Positions 1-10,895 of a stretch of 64,000 nt of DNA are shown here, piece by piece; position 1 is the first letter of the stretch, and each line of letters starts with the position of its first letter. Position numbers and translations under genes: made by a program. The stretch covers positions 803,304 to 867,303 of the forward strand of contig RDEW01000018.1 of assembly GCA_011109175.1 (NCBI GenBank), read 5' to 3'. The stretch is from Dicyema japonicum (Eukaryota; Dicyemida; Rhombozoa; Dicyemidae). Under the pieces are notes generated by a model. It saw nothing but the letters and a program-made list of their open reading frames with translations, was not told the origin of the DNA and made no database searches.

Positions 1-135
1 CAATTCTCAGTTCTGTTGAATCATAAAATTCAAAGGGATGCCTCCAGATACCATGATTTTTGCAGGATCTAAGTCAAAATTGTTTTTTACTCTTTGAAAA
101 ATTGATAAAACCTGGGAATTGTAGTTAAAATGTGT

Positions 136-690
136 CTATAGCCCACTAGTTGAAAGAGTGGTATTATTGGAGAACATTAAAAGCCGGAATTGTGGAACCT
201 GCATGGTGGAGGTTGTCATGCCGGTAATTTGATCCCTTATAATAGTGGGAATCCTGATTATTGAGAATAATTTAATAGATAGGATGTACTCTCCGCGGTT
301 GTCGCCTGATTGTGTCCGGAGCCAGAGCGGATGTTTGGCATCAAAGTCTCCGAATAGTAGCAGATTCTTTAGTTTACACAATCTCAATAAGTTGGGGATA
401 TAGAAGTAGTACATGACCCATGAGGCGGGATATAGACATTACACAGTGTATTACATCTCGTCGGAGAAAAGGAAACTAGAAATCTGTTCTAGAATAAAAT
501 CCCCTTCGCAGAGAGAAGATACAAAAGGGGTGACATCCGTAAATTTAAGTCCATCATTAACGATAGTCAATAATCCTCCTCCAAGACTTCTTGTTTGGTC
601 ATTGCGAAGTACACAATATCCAGGAAAACAAGGTGTCAGGGACTTTCTAGAGAGCTTCGATTCTTATTATTTATTAACCCCGGATACACC
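136..690 (-). pseudogene. LINE family A endonuclease fragment
   Basis: Remnant of the apurinic-type endonuclease (EEP domain) of a non-LTR retrotransposon on the minus strand. The readable part contains the motif GDFDAKHPLWL followed by a degenerate copy of the segment that reads GDFNAKHPQWL in the larger minus-strand element at 8050-10830. The opposite strand at 413-709 has a long open frame, but it is the antisense of the same endonuclease, as shown by its match to the antisense of 10434-10817. The fragment has no RT domain, several frame breaks, and a LINE-derived short repeat abutting it at about 661. It is a dead 5' piece of the Jockey/CR1-like family A. Confidence 0.7.
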
Positions 691-926
691 GAGAAAGAAG
701 TTAAAGTAAACAACTAATTAAGTGTATCCAGTTTCCACTTCTACAGAAACAGAGTACATCCGGAATCAGCATAAAAGGTAAAATACGTCCATAGTTGCAG
801 TTGTGGAAACCCCTCCAGTGGAGTGGGGTAGAGCAAATGATCATTTTTTTTTCGTGTCGGCCTGGCACTGGGCCAAAACTGAAACTTCAACCAATTAGCC
901 ACGAAGCACCACATGGCGCTACCAGG
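661..926 (-). repeat. short LINE-derived repeat (R1), copy 1
   Basis: Non-coding repeat read on the minus strand from the conserved start near 926 (complement of ...tggcgccatgtggtg) to a LINE-like 3' end (cggggttaata plus a TAA-rich tail) near 661. The same unit occurs at 7197-7520 (+), partly at 12205-12280 (-) and at 52393-52590 (+). It has a GC-rich hairpin (gtgccag/ctggcac in the 7.3 kb copy). Its 5' half resembles the leader of the 2A-containing LINE piece at 26397, and its 3' end resembles LINE A tails. It is therefore probably an internally deleted, non-autonomous derivative. Confidence 0.65.
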
Positions 927-1093
927 CTATTTTAGCTTCGATTCTTGAATAAAAGGCAATTTCCATTACACTGCTTAGAGACAACTACAAACATTAAAGA
1001 AATAATTATTTATATATAGTATTAATAAATATTTTAATTATTTAAATTATAATAAAATAAATAAACACGTTTTTTTAGTCTTATCTATTGTGT

Positions 1094-2792
1094 ATGAATT
1101 TTAAAGAAACTGTGTATGACTTTCCATCGAAAATAAAGACTGGTAAGTCAACAGAAAGTCCATATTGGCAACAATTCAAAGTAAAATAATAAAATAATCA
1201 GAATGTGAGGACAACCAGTGAAGTTGGAAGTATATCTAATATCAGCACAATGAAATGTCCTCCTTACAATGTTGCAGTTACAAATTCAAATCGGGTAAAT
1301 TTATTAATTAATTAAAGGTTGAAATCTACAACTCTGACGCCTCCAAAAAGATTAAGAGTATCACAAACTTCAAAGACAGTGTATACTCGGGAAATTTCAG
1401 AAAAGATGGCAAGCTGTTGGTGGTAGGGGATAACACGGGGCATGTCTCTGTAATAGACACGGCCTCTAAATCTAACCTTCGCACTTTATCCGGCCATTCT
1501 GGGTTGTTTGTTAAATTGACGTGTAGTCCTGTATTTGGATGTTGTTTCTCTCCTCATTCAAATGAAAATCAGGTCATAGTTTCAGTTTCTGACGACCGTT
1601 CTATGAGGATATGGGACATTGGGACAGGAATAGCTACAAGGACATATTTGAATACTAGCACTGTATTTATTATTAATTAAAAACAGGATTATATTCGTAC
1701 ATTAACCGTTGCCGACTTTTGTCCGGATTTGTGCCTTACTGGTTTGGTGATAACTAACAGTTCAGGCTCCTATGACGGAGTGGGGAGGATTTACGATCCA
1801 AGGTTGTCTTCAAATTCCCCAATTTTGTGTGTGGAGAGTAAATCGCCTATCTACAATGTGTGTTGGCTATCAGAGAGTGGTCATTTGTTTGTGACATGCG
1901 GTTGATTGGTGATTAATTTGTAGGGAATGATGGAGTTTATTTGTGGGATTCCCTCAATTCTAAACAGTTTGTTAGTAAATTGAAGGGTCATCACAAGGCA
2001 GTCACATGTGCTGTGTATAATGAATCACTTAATTGTTTGTTGACTGGTTCTCTTGATCAGTTATTTTTATATTAATAGTAGTCATGTTAAAGTGTGGGAT
2101 ATGAGTTCGTTACAGGTTGATCACTCATTCAGATATTGTGACCAAGTCCTTAGTCTGTCCTGTTCGGTTGTAGTATTATTTAATGTAGAATGACGTACTT
2201 ATGTGTGGAATGATAATGGGATCACTTTCTGTTAGGAGTAAACCCCCAACCCCAATGAAAGCAGTGAAGGAAGTGAAAGAGATTGTGAGTACCTCTCGTT
2301 ATGTGAGACAGCCATTAAAGTGTTATGATAGAATGCTTAAAGAGTTTCGTCATTGTGCTGCCTTTGATGAGGCCATCAATGTTGTTATATTAATGATTGT
2401 AGAATTATACAAGGACTAAAGCACCAGAGGAAACTATGGCTGTGTTTTGTCAACTTATTCGTCGTAATAGAATGAGGACTGCTATTTCTGGTAGAGATGA
2501 ACACTCACTTACTCCTTTAATTAAGTTTATTATTAGGTTACCTTGAGTCCTCATTTTAGATATTTTAATGATCAACGATTTACTGTCACAATTGTTAGTG
2601 TGATTGAGACTTTACTTGGTTTGCTTTATTGTTATCATAGATGTTTATATGCCCTTTGATGGATTCTCTGATAAATTTCGTTCCAGATTGGTCTCTCTAC
2701 GACAAATGGTCAATGCTGAGTTGTCCTGTGTTGAATCAATGATGGTCGCACAGGGAACACTTACTGGATTAATCCATTTACTTGATTATTGA
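1094..2792 (+). CDS. UTP15: UTP15-like U3 snoRNP WD40 protein, about 11 tiny introns
   Basis: WD40 beta-propeller protein of the small-subunit processome (t-UTP subcomplex), acting in the nucleolus on early pre-rRNA. Spliced by hand, it starts MNFKETVYDFPSK and continues with SPYWQQFK, PPYNVAV, VEIYNSDASKKIKS, SVYSGNFRKDGKLLVVGDN, MRIWDIGTG, LTGSYDG, PIYNVCWLSESGHLFVTCG, HHKAVTC, LLTGSLD and VKVWDM. The C-terminal UTP15 domain is also present (LKCYDRMLKEFRH, VYMPFDGFSDKF). Order and spacing follow animal UTP15 from end to end. Introns of 21-24 nt interrupt it, for example 1181-1201 (21 nt) and 1295-1317 (23 nt). The 24-nt intron after GHSG is a multiple of three and has no stop, so an ORF finder would read through it. 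The gene appears intact and has a WD40 neighbour only at 42 kb (WDR26), unrelated in function. Confidence 0.92.
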
Positions 2793-2984
2793 TTATATTA
2801 TATGTTTTATAATACAAAACCTTATGTCTTTAATATTAGTGTGCTTTAATCTCTATAAAAATTATTATTAATACAGTAAACCCTTATTAATCACAACAAC
2901 AAACATTTGGATGTCTTTCGGGTAGTGAAGGGAATATACTGTTTCATTGTAATTAATATAAATAATCTCTCTATTTTTAGCATC

Positions 2985-3850
2985 TTTTTGGTTGAGGTGG
3001 TGACATGCCTCTCTTGCACAATATGTCTTCTTCATGCATTTAATCTTCCCTGTTCTCTATTGGATCATTCAATGTGAGAGGACTAACATCATACGTAAAA
3101 AGACAACACTTATGTGCGGACCTCCAACGATACGGAATATCTGTATGCTGTCCCAGGAAACCAAAGTCCCCAATGGCCTGGATGAAACAATGAACGGGTA
3201 TAGACTGCTCCTGTTTCCGTCAGACTGCCGACATTATGAGATGGGGTTTGCTATACGCGTGGACGCAGCTGTGGTGGCTTATAGAGCATAGAATATCAAC
3301 GACAGGATTGCCATCCTCCAACTACGCCTGAATACTACTCTATCGATAATCATTGTATATGCACAGACCAAGTGAGGCTTGACAATTTCTACTTGTCCTT
3401 ATCATCGGCTTACTTTTCCCTATCCAACTTCTACATGCTTTTTATAGTGGGAGACTGGAATTCAAAAGTGGGGAAAAAGCGGGACGAATCAAATTGCCTG
3501 GGAAGCCACACTCGAGGGATCAGAAATCTGTCCGGGGAGGCCCTTATACATTTCTGCGAGTCATTTGGAATATTCCTTTGTAATACGGCGTTCCGACATG
3601 CAGCACGACATATTACGACGTGGACAGGGTAGAGGAGAGACTTCTGTAAGAATCGAGTCCTTATATTTAACCAAATCGACTACATACTATGTAAGCAAAC
3701 ACAGAAGGGGCTACTAACGGACTCCCGAACGTACAGTGGCATGATGACCTCGAGTGATCACAGACTACTAGTGGCACGTCTCATTCTAAAGCGACGCTTT
3801 GGAATCTCTGGAGCACTGGCAGCATGTACGCGGAGCAGAACCTTTCCGTG
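2985..3850 (+). pseudogene. RTE-like LINE endonuclease remnant
   Basis: Plus-strand remnant of an EEP endonuclease from an RTE-type LINE. Visible pieces are a QETKVPNGLDE-like loop with MNGYRLLLFPSDCRH (3034-3291), VGDWNSKVGKKRDES and GEALIHFCESFGIFLCNTAF (3372-3632), then NQIDYIL and SSDHRLLVARL in the next frame (to about 3800). These correspond to the catalytic GD-N-V-G, W-S-P-D/IDYIL and SDHR motifs, in the right order. At least two frameshifts and a stop after TTWTG break it, and no reverse transcriptase follows. It differs from family A and D endonucleases, so it represents a further LINE lineage. Confidence 0.7.
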
Positions 3851-4048
3851 GAAGCTCTATGTGCTTCCGACAATACCCGTATAAAATACGGCGAGAAAAA
3901 ATCGAAACTGTTGGAAAATGAAAAGCTTCACTATGTCCTATGTATGGTGGGCTGGATATGAATCTGTGAGGTGAATGAATAATAGCCTCACATTCCCCTG
4001 GAATCCAAAACCCTAGCAGAGTCGGGTTAAACTTAAGGCACAGGCAGT

Positions 4049-4216
4049 TTTGTCAGCAATAGGCGTCTAAATAATTTTTCATAGGAATTTGACATATTTG
4101 TTAGCCTGAAATTTCCATGTCAACGAACTAATACTTTCTGAAAGTGTAAACAATACTTTGTGGATATAGTTGGAAATTTCAGGCCAACACATATCTGAAA
4201 ACCTTTCATGACAAAA
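4049..4216. repeat. imperfect inverted repeat, possible small MITE
   Basis: Two arms of about 50-80 bp face each other. The left arm contains ttttgtca and gttagcctgaaatttcca. The right arm contains tggaaatttcaggcc and tgacaaaac. The innermost 15 bases are nearly identical when reverse-complemented, and about 50 bp separate them. No coding potential is seen. It could be a small foldback element or a hairpin left by a DNA transposon. No target duplication was recognised. Confidence 0.4.
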
Positions 4217-4230
4217 CTAGGGTCTTTATA

Positions 4231-4467
4231 TTGCTTGGGCGTAGGCCGTCTAGGTCTTCACTGGGAGGAGGAAATATCTGGTTGTACATCAAAAGGCGGA
4301 AGGGGAACAAATATGGAGTAACTGTCTTTTTTGCCATGCTTAGATCTCTTGAGAGGGGTGGGTGTTTAAGGAAATTTGTTCTTAGACGTCTGAGGTACGT
4401 GGAAGTATTTTGTCAATACTTCAAGAAAGAGAAGTTATTTGAGATTAATCAGAGAGTAGCAGACTAG
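4231..4467 (+). CDS. unassigned basic 78-aa open frame
   Basis: Open frame of 78 residues, rich in Arg and Lys (LGRRPSRSSLGGGNIW, YIKRRKGNKYGV, RKFVLRRLRYVEVF), beginning right after the inverted repeat. It is less AT-rich than surrounding DNA, which suggests it once coded for something, either an exon of a host gene or a transposon piece. I recognise no domain, and no clear splice partners were found. It may equally be non-functional. Confidence 0.2.
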   Translation: MLGRRPSRSSLGGGNIWLYIKRRKGNKYGVTVFFAMLRSLERGGCLRKFVLRRLRYVEVFCQYFKKEKLFEINQRVAD

Positions 4468-5400
4468 TGTCTTTAGTATCCTCTTTAACTGTGGTACCTC
4501 CGTTAGTGACCTCTTGTGTCTTTATTGAACCACTAACACCCATTATATCTGCTAATATTATTACAATCTACTATACGGAATTTTGATTGTGGTATAATAT
4601 AATATTGTTAAATTAACTATTAAATTATTCTCTAATAGAATTGTGGAGTAGTTCTACATTTTTATAGACATTTCAGATCACTAACATCACATATAAGATG
4701 GCTTAAAAGAATGAAAAAATGAGATTTTAGCAGTTCTATTATTTTCCAATTAGCAAAGTGGTTTTTGGATGTGGTGACGTGACTCATTGTAAGAAATGTC
4801 TATTGGCTTCATGATTGATGCTTATATGAGAAGTTTTAATCTCATCTGATAAAAATTGAAACACGTGTCCCAATATATTAAAACTTTTTCTATCTAAATT
4901 ATTACCCCAGTTTCGCCAACATGTATGAGCTGGCAATCGTAAAAGCACCGGTAAGGACGTTCCCAGAGATCCGTGACTATCTGGTACGACTTGGTATTAA
5001 AATAAAATTATCATCCTTGTTGTAAAATATGGTGAACAAATAATAATTAATAGAAATGCAGATAAATAACTAATTAAGTTGATCGGTGATCAAAGAGGAT
5101 ATGTAATGGGAGTAACAATGTCTTCTAATGAATGAGTAATGAAAGATAACCTATTCTAAAGCCAGGAGTGATTTTAGATGTATTATGTACCTAAGTAATA
5201 TTAAAAGGTTACTGAATTGAAGATATTATTGTGAGAAGGGTTGACGTTTGGTTCTTCTAAAATAAATGGATTGATTACCATAAGAAATGGTTCGATATAG
5301 CATATTGTTTGGTATTGTGGTTATATTTTGATAGGTCTAAACATTAACCAACCAAATACATCAGCTGATATTTGTTTGCATAGTGGTTTCATACCTCTAC
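4468..5400. other. AT-rich stretch without recognised gene
   Basis: Mostly AT-rich sequence with frequent stops. One 34-codon frame at 4921-5025 (MYELAIVKAP...) is open but unassigned. Near 5320-5405 on the minus strand there may be the last exon of the capicua-like gene (see that entry). Nothing else is supported. Confidence 0.4.
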
Positions 5401-5407
5401 TAATAAA

Positions 5408-6337
5408 TTAACATCCTAACTTTGACATTAAGTATATAGAATTCACAGCCCTACATTCCACAGGATCCAATTTACTCAGGTTTGGACTATCTTTACTTAT
5501 TTTTTGGAATGAAAAATGTATTTTCTTGGATGAGAGATGTCTCGAACACAATCCATGCTTTTGTGATTCTTTTATACAGTTTTGGGAACTGCACAAACGA
5601 CGCCACTGCTTTCCATTGAATTTTCTTCTTATTCCATTCGACATAATCACTGTCCCCTTTGATATTGATGGCGATTCCTTCAATTTCTGTTCAGTCACAT
5701 CTTTATGAGTACAACACAAACCAGAAGACGACGAATCAGAAGAATTCTTAAAACCAGATCTTTCCGTTATTTGTGAATTAAAAATTTTGATTTCTTCATT
5801 CCATGGGGGAACTAAGAGTCGTGCATTTATCCTGGAAACCCTCTTCTCCTCAAACATTGGGGAAATATCAGAGTTATTATATTTAACCTAATTTTTATTT
5901 TATTAATTTACTCTAATGTAACATTTTTCGAAATCTACAAAAACCGCTAAACCAATGGTGAAAGAGTATTCGTCATCATTGCTTCTATAGCATATCAATT
6001 CCTCCACTTTTATGTCATGTATGTCAGGACAGGAATCTTTAATAACTTGATTAAATTTCTTTTCTAGTATATTGTGATATTTTAGTTTGAATTTGTCTCC
6101 AAATTTAACTTCAACGTAATCGTTTGGGTAGAACTCACTGATTGTCCCAGACTGGTATGAACTGTCTCTCACAGCCAGCACAGGCATTCCAATGAAACCA
6201 TTTGTATAATTTATATTTTCATTTGTCACATTTGCCGGATTATCACTCTCATTTTCAAACAGTGAAGGAAAGCTAAATCCCGTAGAATAATATTTTTTGG
6301 GATACTTCACTGGTTTCTCTTTTAATATTTCACGCAT
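5408..6337 (-). CDS. capicua-like protein, long-isoform N-terminal region
   Basis: Two minus-strand exons joined by a 24-nt intron (about 5889-5912). Exon 1 (6337 to about 5913) encodes a Tudor-like segment ([31 protein letters not shown]). Exon 2 runs [18 protein letters not shown], then [10 protein letters not shown], then [20 protein letters not shown] with [14 protein letters not shown], a Cys/His cluster. I associate this combination with the N-terminal part of the long capicua isoform, a transcriptional repressor downstream of receptor tyrosine kinase signalling. The DNA-binding HMG box is not seen here. The frame stops at 5408 after MSKLGC. Alternatively a 21-nt intron (gttagg...attag) just before that stop would extend the protein about 25 residues to a stop at 5321. 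Either way it is much shorter than animal capicua. Assignment is from memory of the family and moderate. Confidence 0.55.
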
Positions 6338-7196
6338 AATTTACTAAAATAATTAACCAAAATTACATAAAATAATGGCCTATATTTTAATATTTTATTT
6401 GACCTTTAGGTATATCATGTGTACTTTATTATTTTTTAAATTATTATAATAACATTATATTTTTATATTTTTATTTATTAACATTTAATGACTTTAAACC
6501 TCAAACTCACTAGTTCGGGATCACCTAATGACCGGCCTCCTTAATTGGTCACTAATAACAATTTCTACAAATTATATCCTCATACCCTTTACACATCAAC
6601 CACTTAGAAACCATTTTTGATATATAAATTATTTGTTCTGTTTTGCCACTAAAACTCGAATCAAAAGAATTATTAATGTGGACATGTGGTTAGTGTTGTC
6701 ATAGGTGTGATAGTCATTTTGTGATATGCTGTGACTTGTGGTTTATCCACTAATTGTATTTAATTTCATTAATATTTGTTATTATAAGTGATATTTTGGG
6801 ATCACAAATTAACTGAATACAGAAAGTTTTAGAAAAATAGTGTGGTAATTGCGGTTAAATAATCAAATTGGATTTTATTCATTTATTATTTTGCTTAGTG
6901 TTAATAAAATCATTACAAATATGTTGACCTATATCAGTGATTAAAGAAACATAATGACATGTAATGACTCACAAGTCAAATTGACACAGTTTATCAACGA
7001 TGGCTTGACAAACTCACTTTCATCAGTGAGTGTTAGTAATTTCTCAATATGTGGTTCACTAGTACTATTGTCACATCATGGCTTAAGTTATTGTATGATT
7101 CAAGAGAAGATTAATACCATCAACTTATCAATAGAAGAGGCATATCCTACAAAAAACGACAATTAGAGATTCGACTGACCTTCAATATTAATTCAC
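6338..7196. other. AT-rich intergenic region
   Basis: Upstream of the capicua-like start the DNA is AT-rich with homopolymer-like A/T runs, fitting a promoter-side intergenic region. A 70-codon plus-strand frame at 6954-7166 has composition no different from its surroundings and no recognisable domain, so I do not call it a gene. Confidence 0.4.
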
Positions 7197-7520
7197 CACG
7201 TGGCGCCATGTGGTGTTACGTGGCTAATTGGTTGAAGTTTTCTGTTTGTTTTGTCTGTTCCTCCTCTGTCCCTTCCAATTAGAGTGCCGTCATGTGATTC
7301 ACCTGTCTAGATGGTGTCCGGTGCCAGGCTGGCACGAAAAAGGATCATTTTCTCTCCCCCAATTACTGGAGGGGTTTCCACAACTGCAAGCAATGTACGT
7401 ATTTTACCATTAATGCTGATTCCGGATGTACTCTGTTGTTGTAGAAATGGAAACTGGATACACTTAACTAGTTGTTTACTTTAACTTATTTCTCGGTGTA
7501 TCCGGGGTTAATAAAAAACC
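7197..7520 (+). repeat. short LINE-derived repeat (R1), most complete copy
   Basis: The best copy of the R1 unit, about 325 bp. It starts cgtggcgccatgtggtg, contains ctaattggttgaag, the hairpin gtgccag/ctggcac, and ggtttccacaactgcaa. It ends tccggggttaataaaaa, the same 3' signature as LINE A tails. It has no ORF. A LINE-type leader joined directly to a LINE-type tail suggests a non-autonomous element copied by LINE A machinery. Confidence 0.7.
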
Positions 7521-7619
7521 ACTCGTATACCCTACGAGTCCTTAGTTTATCGTTAGAACATTAAAATATTGAGTTATAAGGATTATTCGTGAGTTACATG
7601 ACCAACTCAACCACAAACC

Positions 7620-8040
7620 AATTTTTTGACTGATAAGCAAAATAATTAATGGGGAAACAAGTGATCCCTTCCTCTCTCAGCAATAATTTGGTGTTCTTTT
7701 TGAGGTGAAGCCCATCAACCAGGTCTACTCCCAGAATCGTGGAAGATCGTTTAGTTGCGTGGATCTAATTAAAATTTTTTCTTCACCCTTGTTTCACCGG
7801 TCTGATGGCTGATATTACAAGACGGTTGGATACCAACCACGTGTGTACTTCATGCAGTTTCAGTTGTGGTTGCGAGGAATGTGGAACGATTTCTCGTATA
7901 GTAATTAAATCATCTGCATAGAATAGCAGAAAAGAAATAGTTGCAAAACAACTAGAGATGTTTATGATGGATGGAAGATATTCTGTCCAGACCACAAGTA
8001 TTCAGACATTTTAGAATGGGGATAACCTCAAAAACTAAGA
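7620..8040 (-). pseudogene. LINE A reverse transcriptase fragment
   Basis: Minus-strand fragment carrying the polymerase catalytic motif FYADDLITI followed by the thumb-side sequence HTWLVSNRLVIS (7783-7995). These match the palm/thumb region of family A copies. It lies directly downstream (in minus sense) of the larger element at 8050-10830, but duplicates a region that element already has, so it is a separate insertion or a rearranged piece. Confidence 0.6.
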
Positions 8041-8049
8041 ATAGTCCTT

Positions 8050-10830
8050 ATTATTTATTTAATAACCCCGAAAAGGGAACACCAAGAAAGGAGTAAACCA
8101 ACTAATTAAGTGATCCCGGTACGCCTCAACAGGATCGAGAGGTTTTTCCTGTGTTCCTTCAGAGTACCCACGGCTTTCCTGAATAGACAACGATCATCTT
8201 TCATTAGAGTTTGAAGAGGGGTGGGTTTTTCCCCAAATTTCGTGTATTTGAGGCCACTAGCCTTGAATGGAAGAAACGACTTGTTTCTTGGCCACACAGA
8301 CCGATGAAGCCGGAGCCATTATTTTTGATTGCGGCGTGGTCAAGCATTGGAAAGGAAAGACCGGGCGTAGATTCGTTAGACGTGCTAGTTTGCCAATTAG
8401 GGAATTGATTTTGAGTGAATTTGATATCTAAGCTCCATAGGCGCATGAGGCACAAGCATACTCAATCGTCGGTTTTAGGAGTTGATTGAACAGGACGACT
8501 GCCTGGACTTCAAGAGCGGTTTAATTATATTAAGTTTCCTGAGACCTTTTGTCATAACGTTCTTCACATGTTGAGAAAATGTCATCAAAGGGTCAAATGT
8601 CACTCCCAGGATAGTTGAACGAATCTGTAGTAATAAGGAGTCTTCATAAATATTCAAATCAGTGTATGTTTTTCTTTTCTGTCCATGGTGAAGATTGTAT
8701 ACGTTGATTTATCCCTGGATATGGAGAGACGATTCAACTTCAACCAGGCTCCCAGGTCGTCAATATGTGACTAAAGCTCTGATTTTGCTGTCCTCAAGTA
8801 TTTGTTCCTGCTAGCGATGATTAAGTCGTCAGCATAAGTGAGAAGCATTGAATCTGGTCCTCCAGGGCAGGGCAAATCGTGGAGGAATAAGTTGAATAAC
8901 ACCTGAGAGAGGGGCGATCCTTGAGGACGCCATTTGGTAGGAGACGGGACCTCGATCTTGCATGGCCTATACAGACACGTCCTCTTCTTCCGGAGAGAAA
9001 ATTGGCTATCCATCTTTTCAAATCCATCTGAATGGTGGTGTCAAAAACCTTCTTCGTGAGTAATGTTCTCGATACAGAATCGAACGCCTTCTGGATATCC
9101 AGGGAAACCACTATTGTCCGTAGATGGCGTTTCGGTACGTTGAACCCTTCTGATATAAATTGAGACAGTGAAGTCAAATGTGTCATAGTTGAACGCTCAC
9201 ATTTGAAACCATGTTGAAAGTGGCAGTCGGGCAAATAGGGTTTAATTTTCCAGAGTACGAGTTTCTCCATTAGGCGCGATAATGCGTTAATGAAATTGGA
9301 CGGTAGGAAAAAGGTAAGGTTTTCGGTTTTCCTGGTTTTAGGAGTGGTATTATAAGTGAGTTTTTCCATTTGCATGGGATGACGTTCTTGTTAGAAGACA
9401 AATTAAAAATTGACGTAATCGAATTGATTGCAACATTACCAAGGTGTTTTAGCAAAATTCCCGGAATACCGTCAGGACCACACGTATAAGATCTCTTCAT
9501 CGATCTTATAGTCTGTGTGACCTCGGCATGCGTAAATAAATTGATCCACAAAGTTGGTTTAAATTCCGAAGGTGACAAGAATGGGATTTCGAGAAGTCCT
9601 TGTGACGTATGGATGCGTAATATTTCATTAGGTTGTTAGCTTGCACAGTATTTGGAGCAGAAAAAGATTCTGATTCATCTGATAAGTTTAGCTTGATTCG
9701 ACGAATAGTTTTCCATAAAAGACTCGTGGATTTCATATGTCCAATAGATGATCATAGGCGGTTCCACGCCCTATCTTTCTTTTCTCTGATGAGCTTTGTA
9801 ATATGATTTAAGCATTTTATATTTTCCAAATCAGAAGAGGTTTGCAGATGATTCATCTTCAGGGAGTTTCTTTGTTTGACGAGGAGACGAGTCTCCGAGT
9901 CCAGAGTAGGCTTGTAGGATTTGTAAACTGCACGTGGTACAAAACTTTTCAGCTTGAAGTAATACATGGTTTAGATATTCCACTGCTTTGTCGATGGAGC
10001 AAAATGAGGTGGGATCAAAATGTATTAGGTTATGGTCAATGAAGAGTTTGAAATTCGACCAGTCAGCTTTCTTGTAGACCTTGAGCTTTAATTCTACGTG
10101 AGTTATTGAATCGGCTCAGTTTTAATATAATCGGATTATGATCACTATGAAAATCGTAGGAGACATGAAATCTTCGGGGCAATCCTAGAGGAAGCAATAA
10201 ATATGTCGGGGGAGGTTGGGTTGTCATTTCTTCGGATAGGTGTCCTTGTGAAGATATTCGGGTGATTCAGAATCACCATTTTTTCGAGAGAGTCGATAAT
10301 TAGACTCCCCCTCTTGTCTGCCGACTGGGTACTAAGCCATTGCGGATGTTTGGCGTTGAAATCCCCACATAGTACACATTTCATTGTCTTCGGAACATAG
10401 TTATTAGGACAGGATCCCGGCGGTGGAATGTAAATGTTGATTAGAATAAGATGTTCTGACCCATTAATAGGATCAATAGAAATTTGTTCCGCGGTCTTGT
10501 CGTGTAGAATTAAATCATCCACTTGCGAGCTCACATCGTGGAAGGATAAACCGTTTTTAATAATTGTAAGTAAGCCGCCACCACGTCCAATGCGGTCTTT
10601 TCTGATAGAGATGTATCCAGGAAAAAGTGGGGTTGTACTCTTTGTAGAAAGTTTTGACTCCTGGATAAGGCAGATGTCAATCTTGTGCTTCGTTAATAAA
10701 CATCGTAACTCCAGAATCTTTGTTTTTATTCCGTTAGCATTGAGTTGCATAATAACAAGGGGTTTTAATCCAGGGTTTTTTTCAATATCTCCAGAAAGCA
10801 AGAATAGTCCTTGGTAAATGTTCATTTCGT
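8050..10830 (-). mobile_element. LINE family A, near full length, decayed (2A-EN-RT)
   Basis: Jockey/CR1-group non-LTR retrotransposon on the minus strand. Its 5' end codes (10825-10145) for a short leader with the 2A-like motif GDIEKNPGL, then an EEP endonuclease (QLNANGIKTK, CLIQESKL, GRGGGLLTII, LCGDFNAKHPQWL, SPDIFIASS). A linker follows (9967-9506). The RT comes in several frames: SYTCGPDGIPGILLKHLG, LLKPGKPKTLPFSYRPISLT, FQHGFKCERSTMTHL, VVSLDIQKAFDSVSR, RPQGSPLSQVLFNLFLHDLP and YADDLIIASRN (8771-9578), then the thumb (TILGVTFDPLMTFSQHVKNV). The 3' end at about 8050 is ggggttattaaa plus TAA repeats. At least five frameshifts show it is inactive. Its 5' end sits about 70 bp from the elongase start, head to head. 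Confidence 0.85.
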
Positions 10831-10895
10831 TTAAATAATTAATATGATTAAAAATGATATAGTAAAATAATATAATTATTTAAATATTAATAAGC

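Noticed and set aside
413-709. 98-codon plus-strand frame resembling the above
   Set aside because: Also antisense of a LINE A endonuclease plus the end of an R1 repeat; the shared 'protein' motifs are antisense of conserved endonuclease codons.
10434-10817. 127-codon plus-strand open frame
   Set aside because: It is the antisense of the LINE A endonuclease, which has the recognisable motifs on the minus strand.
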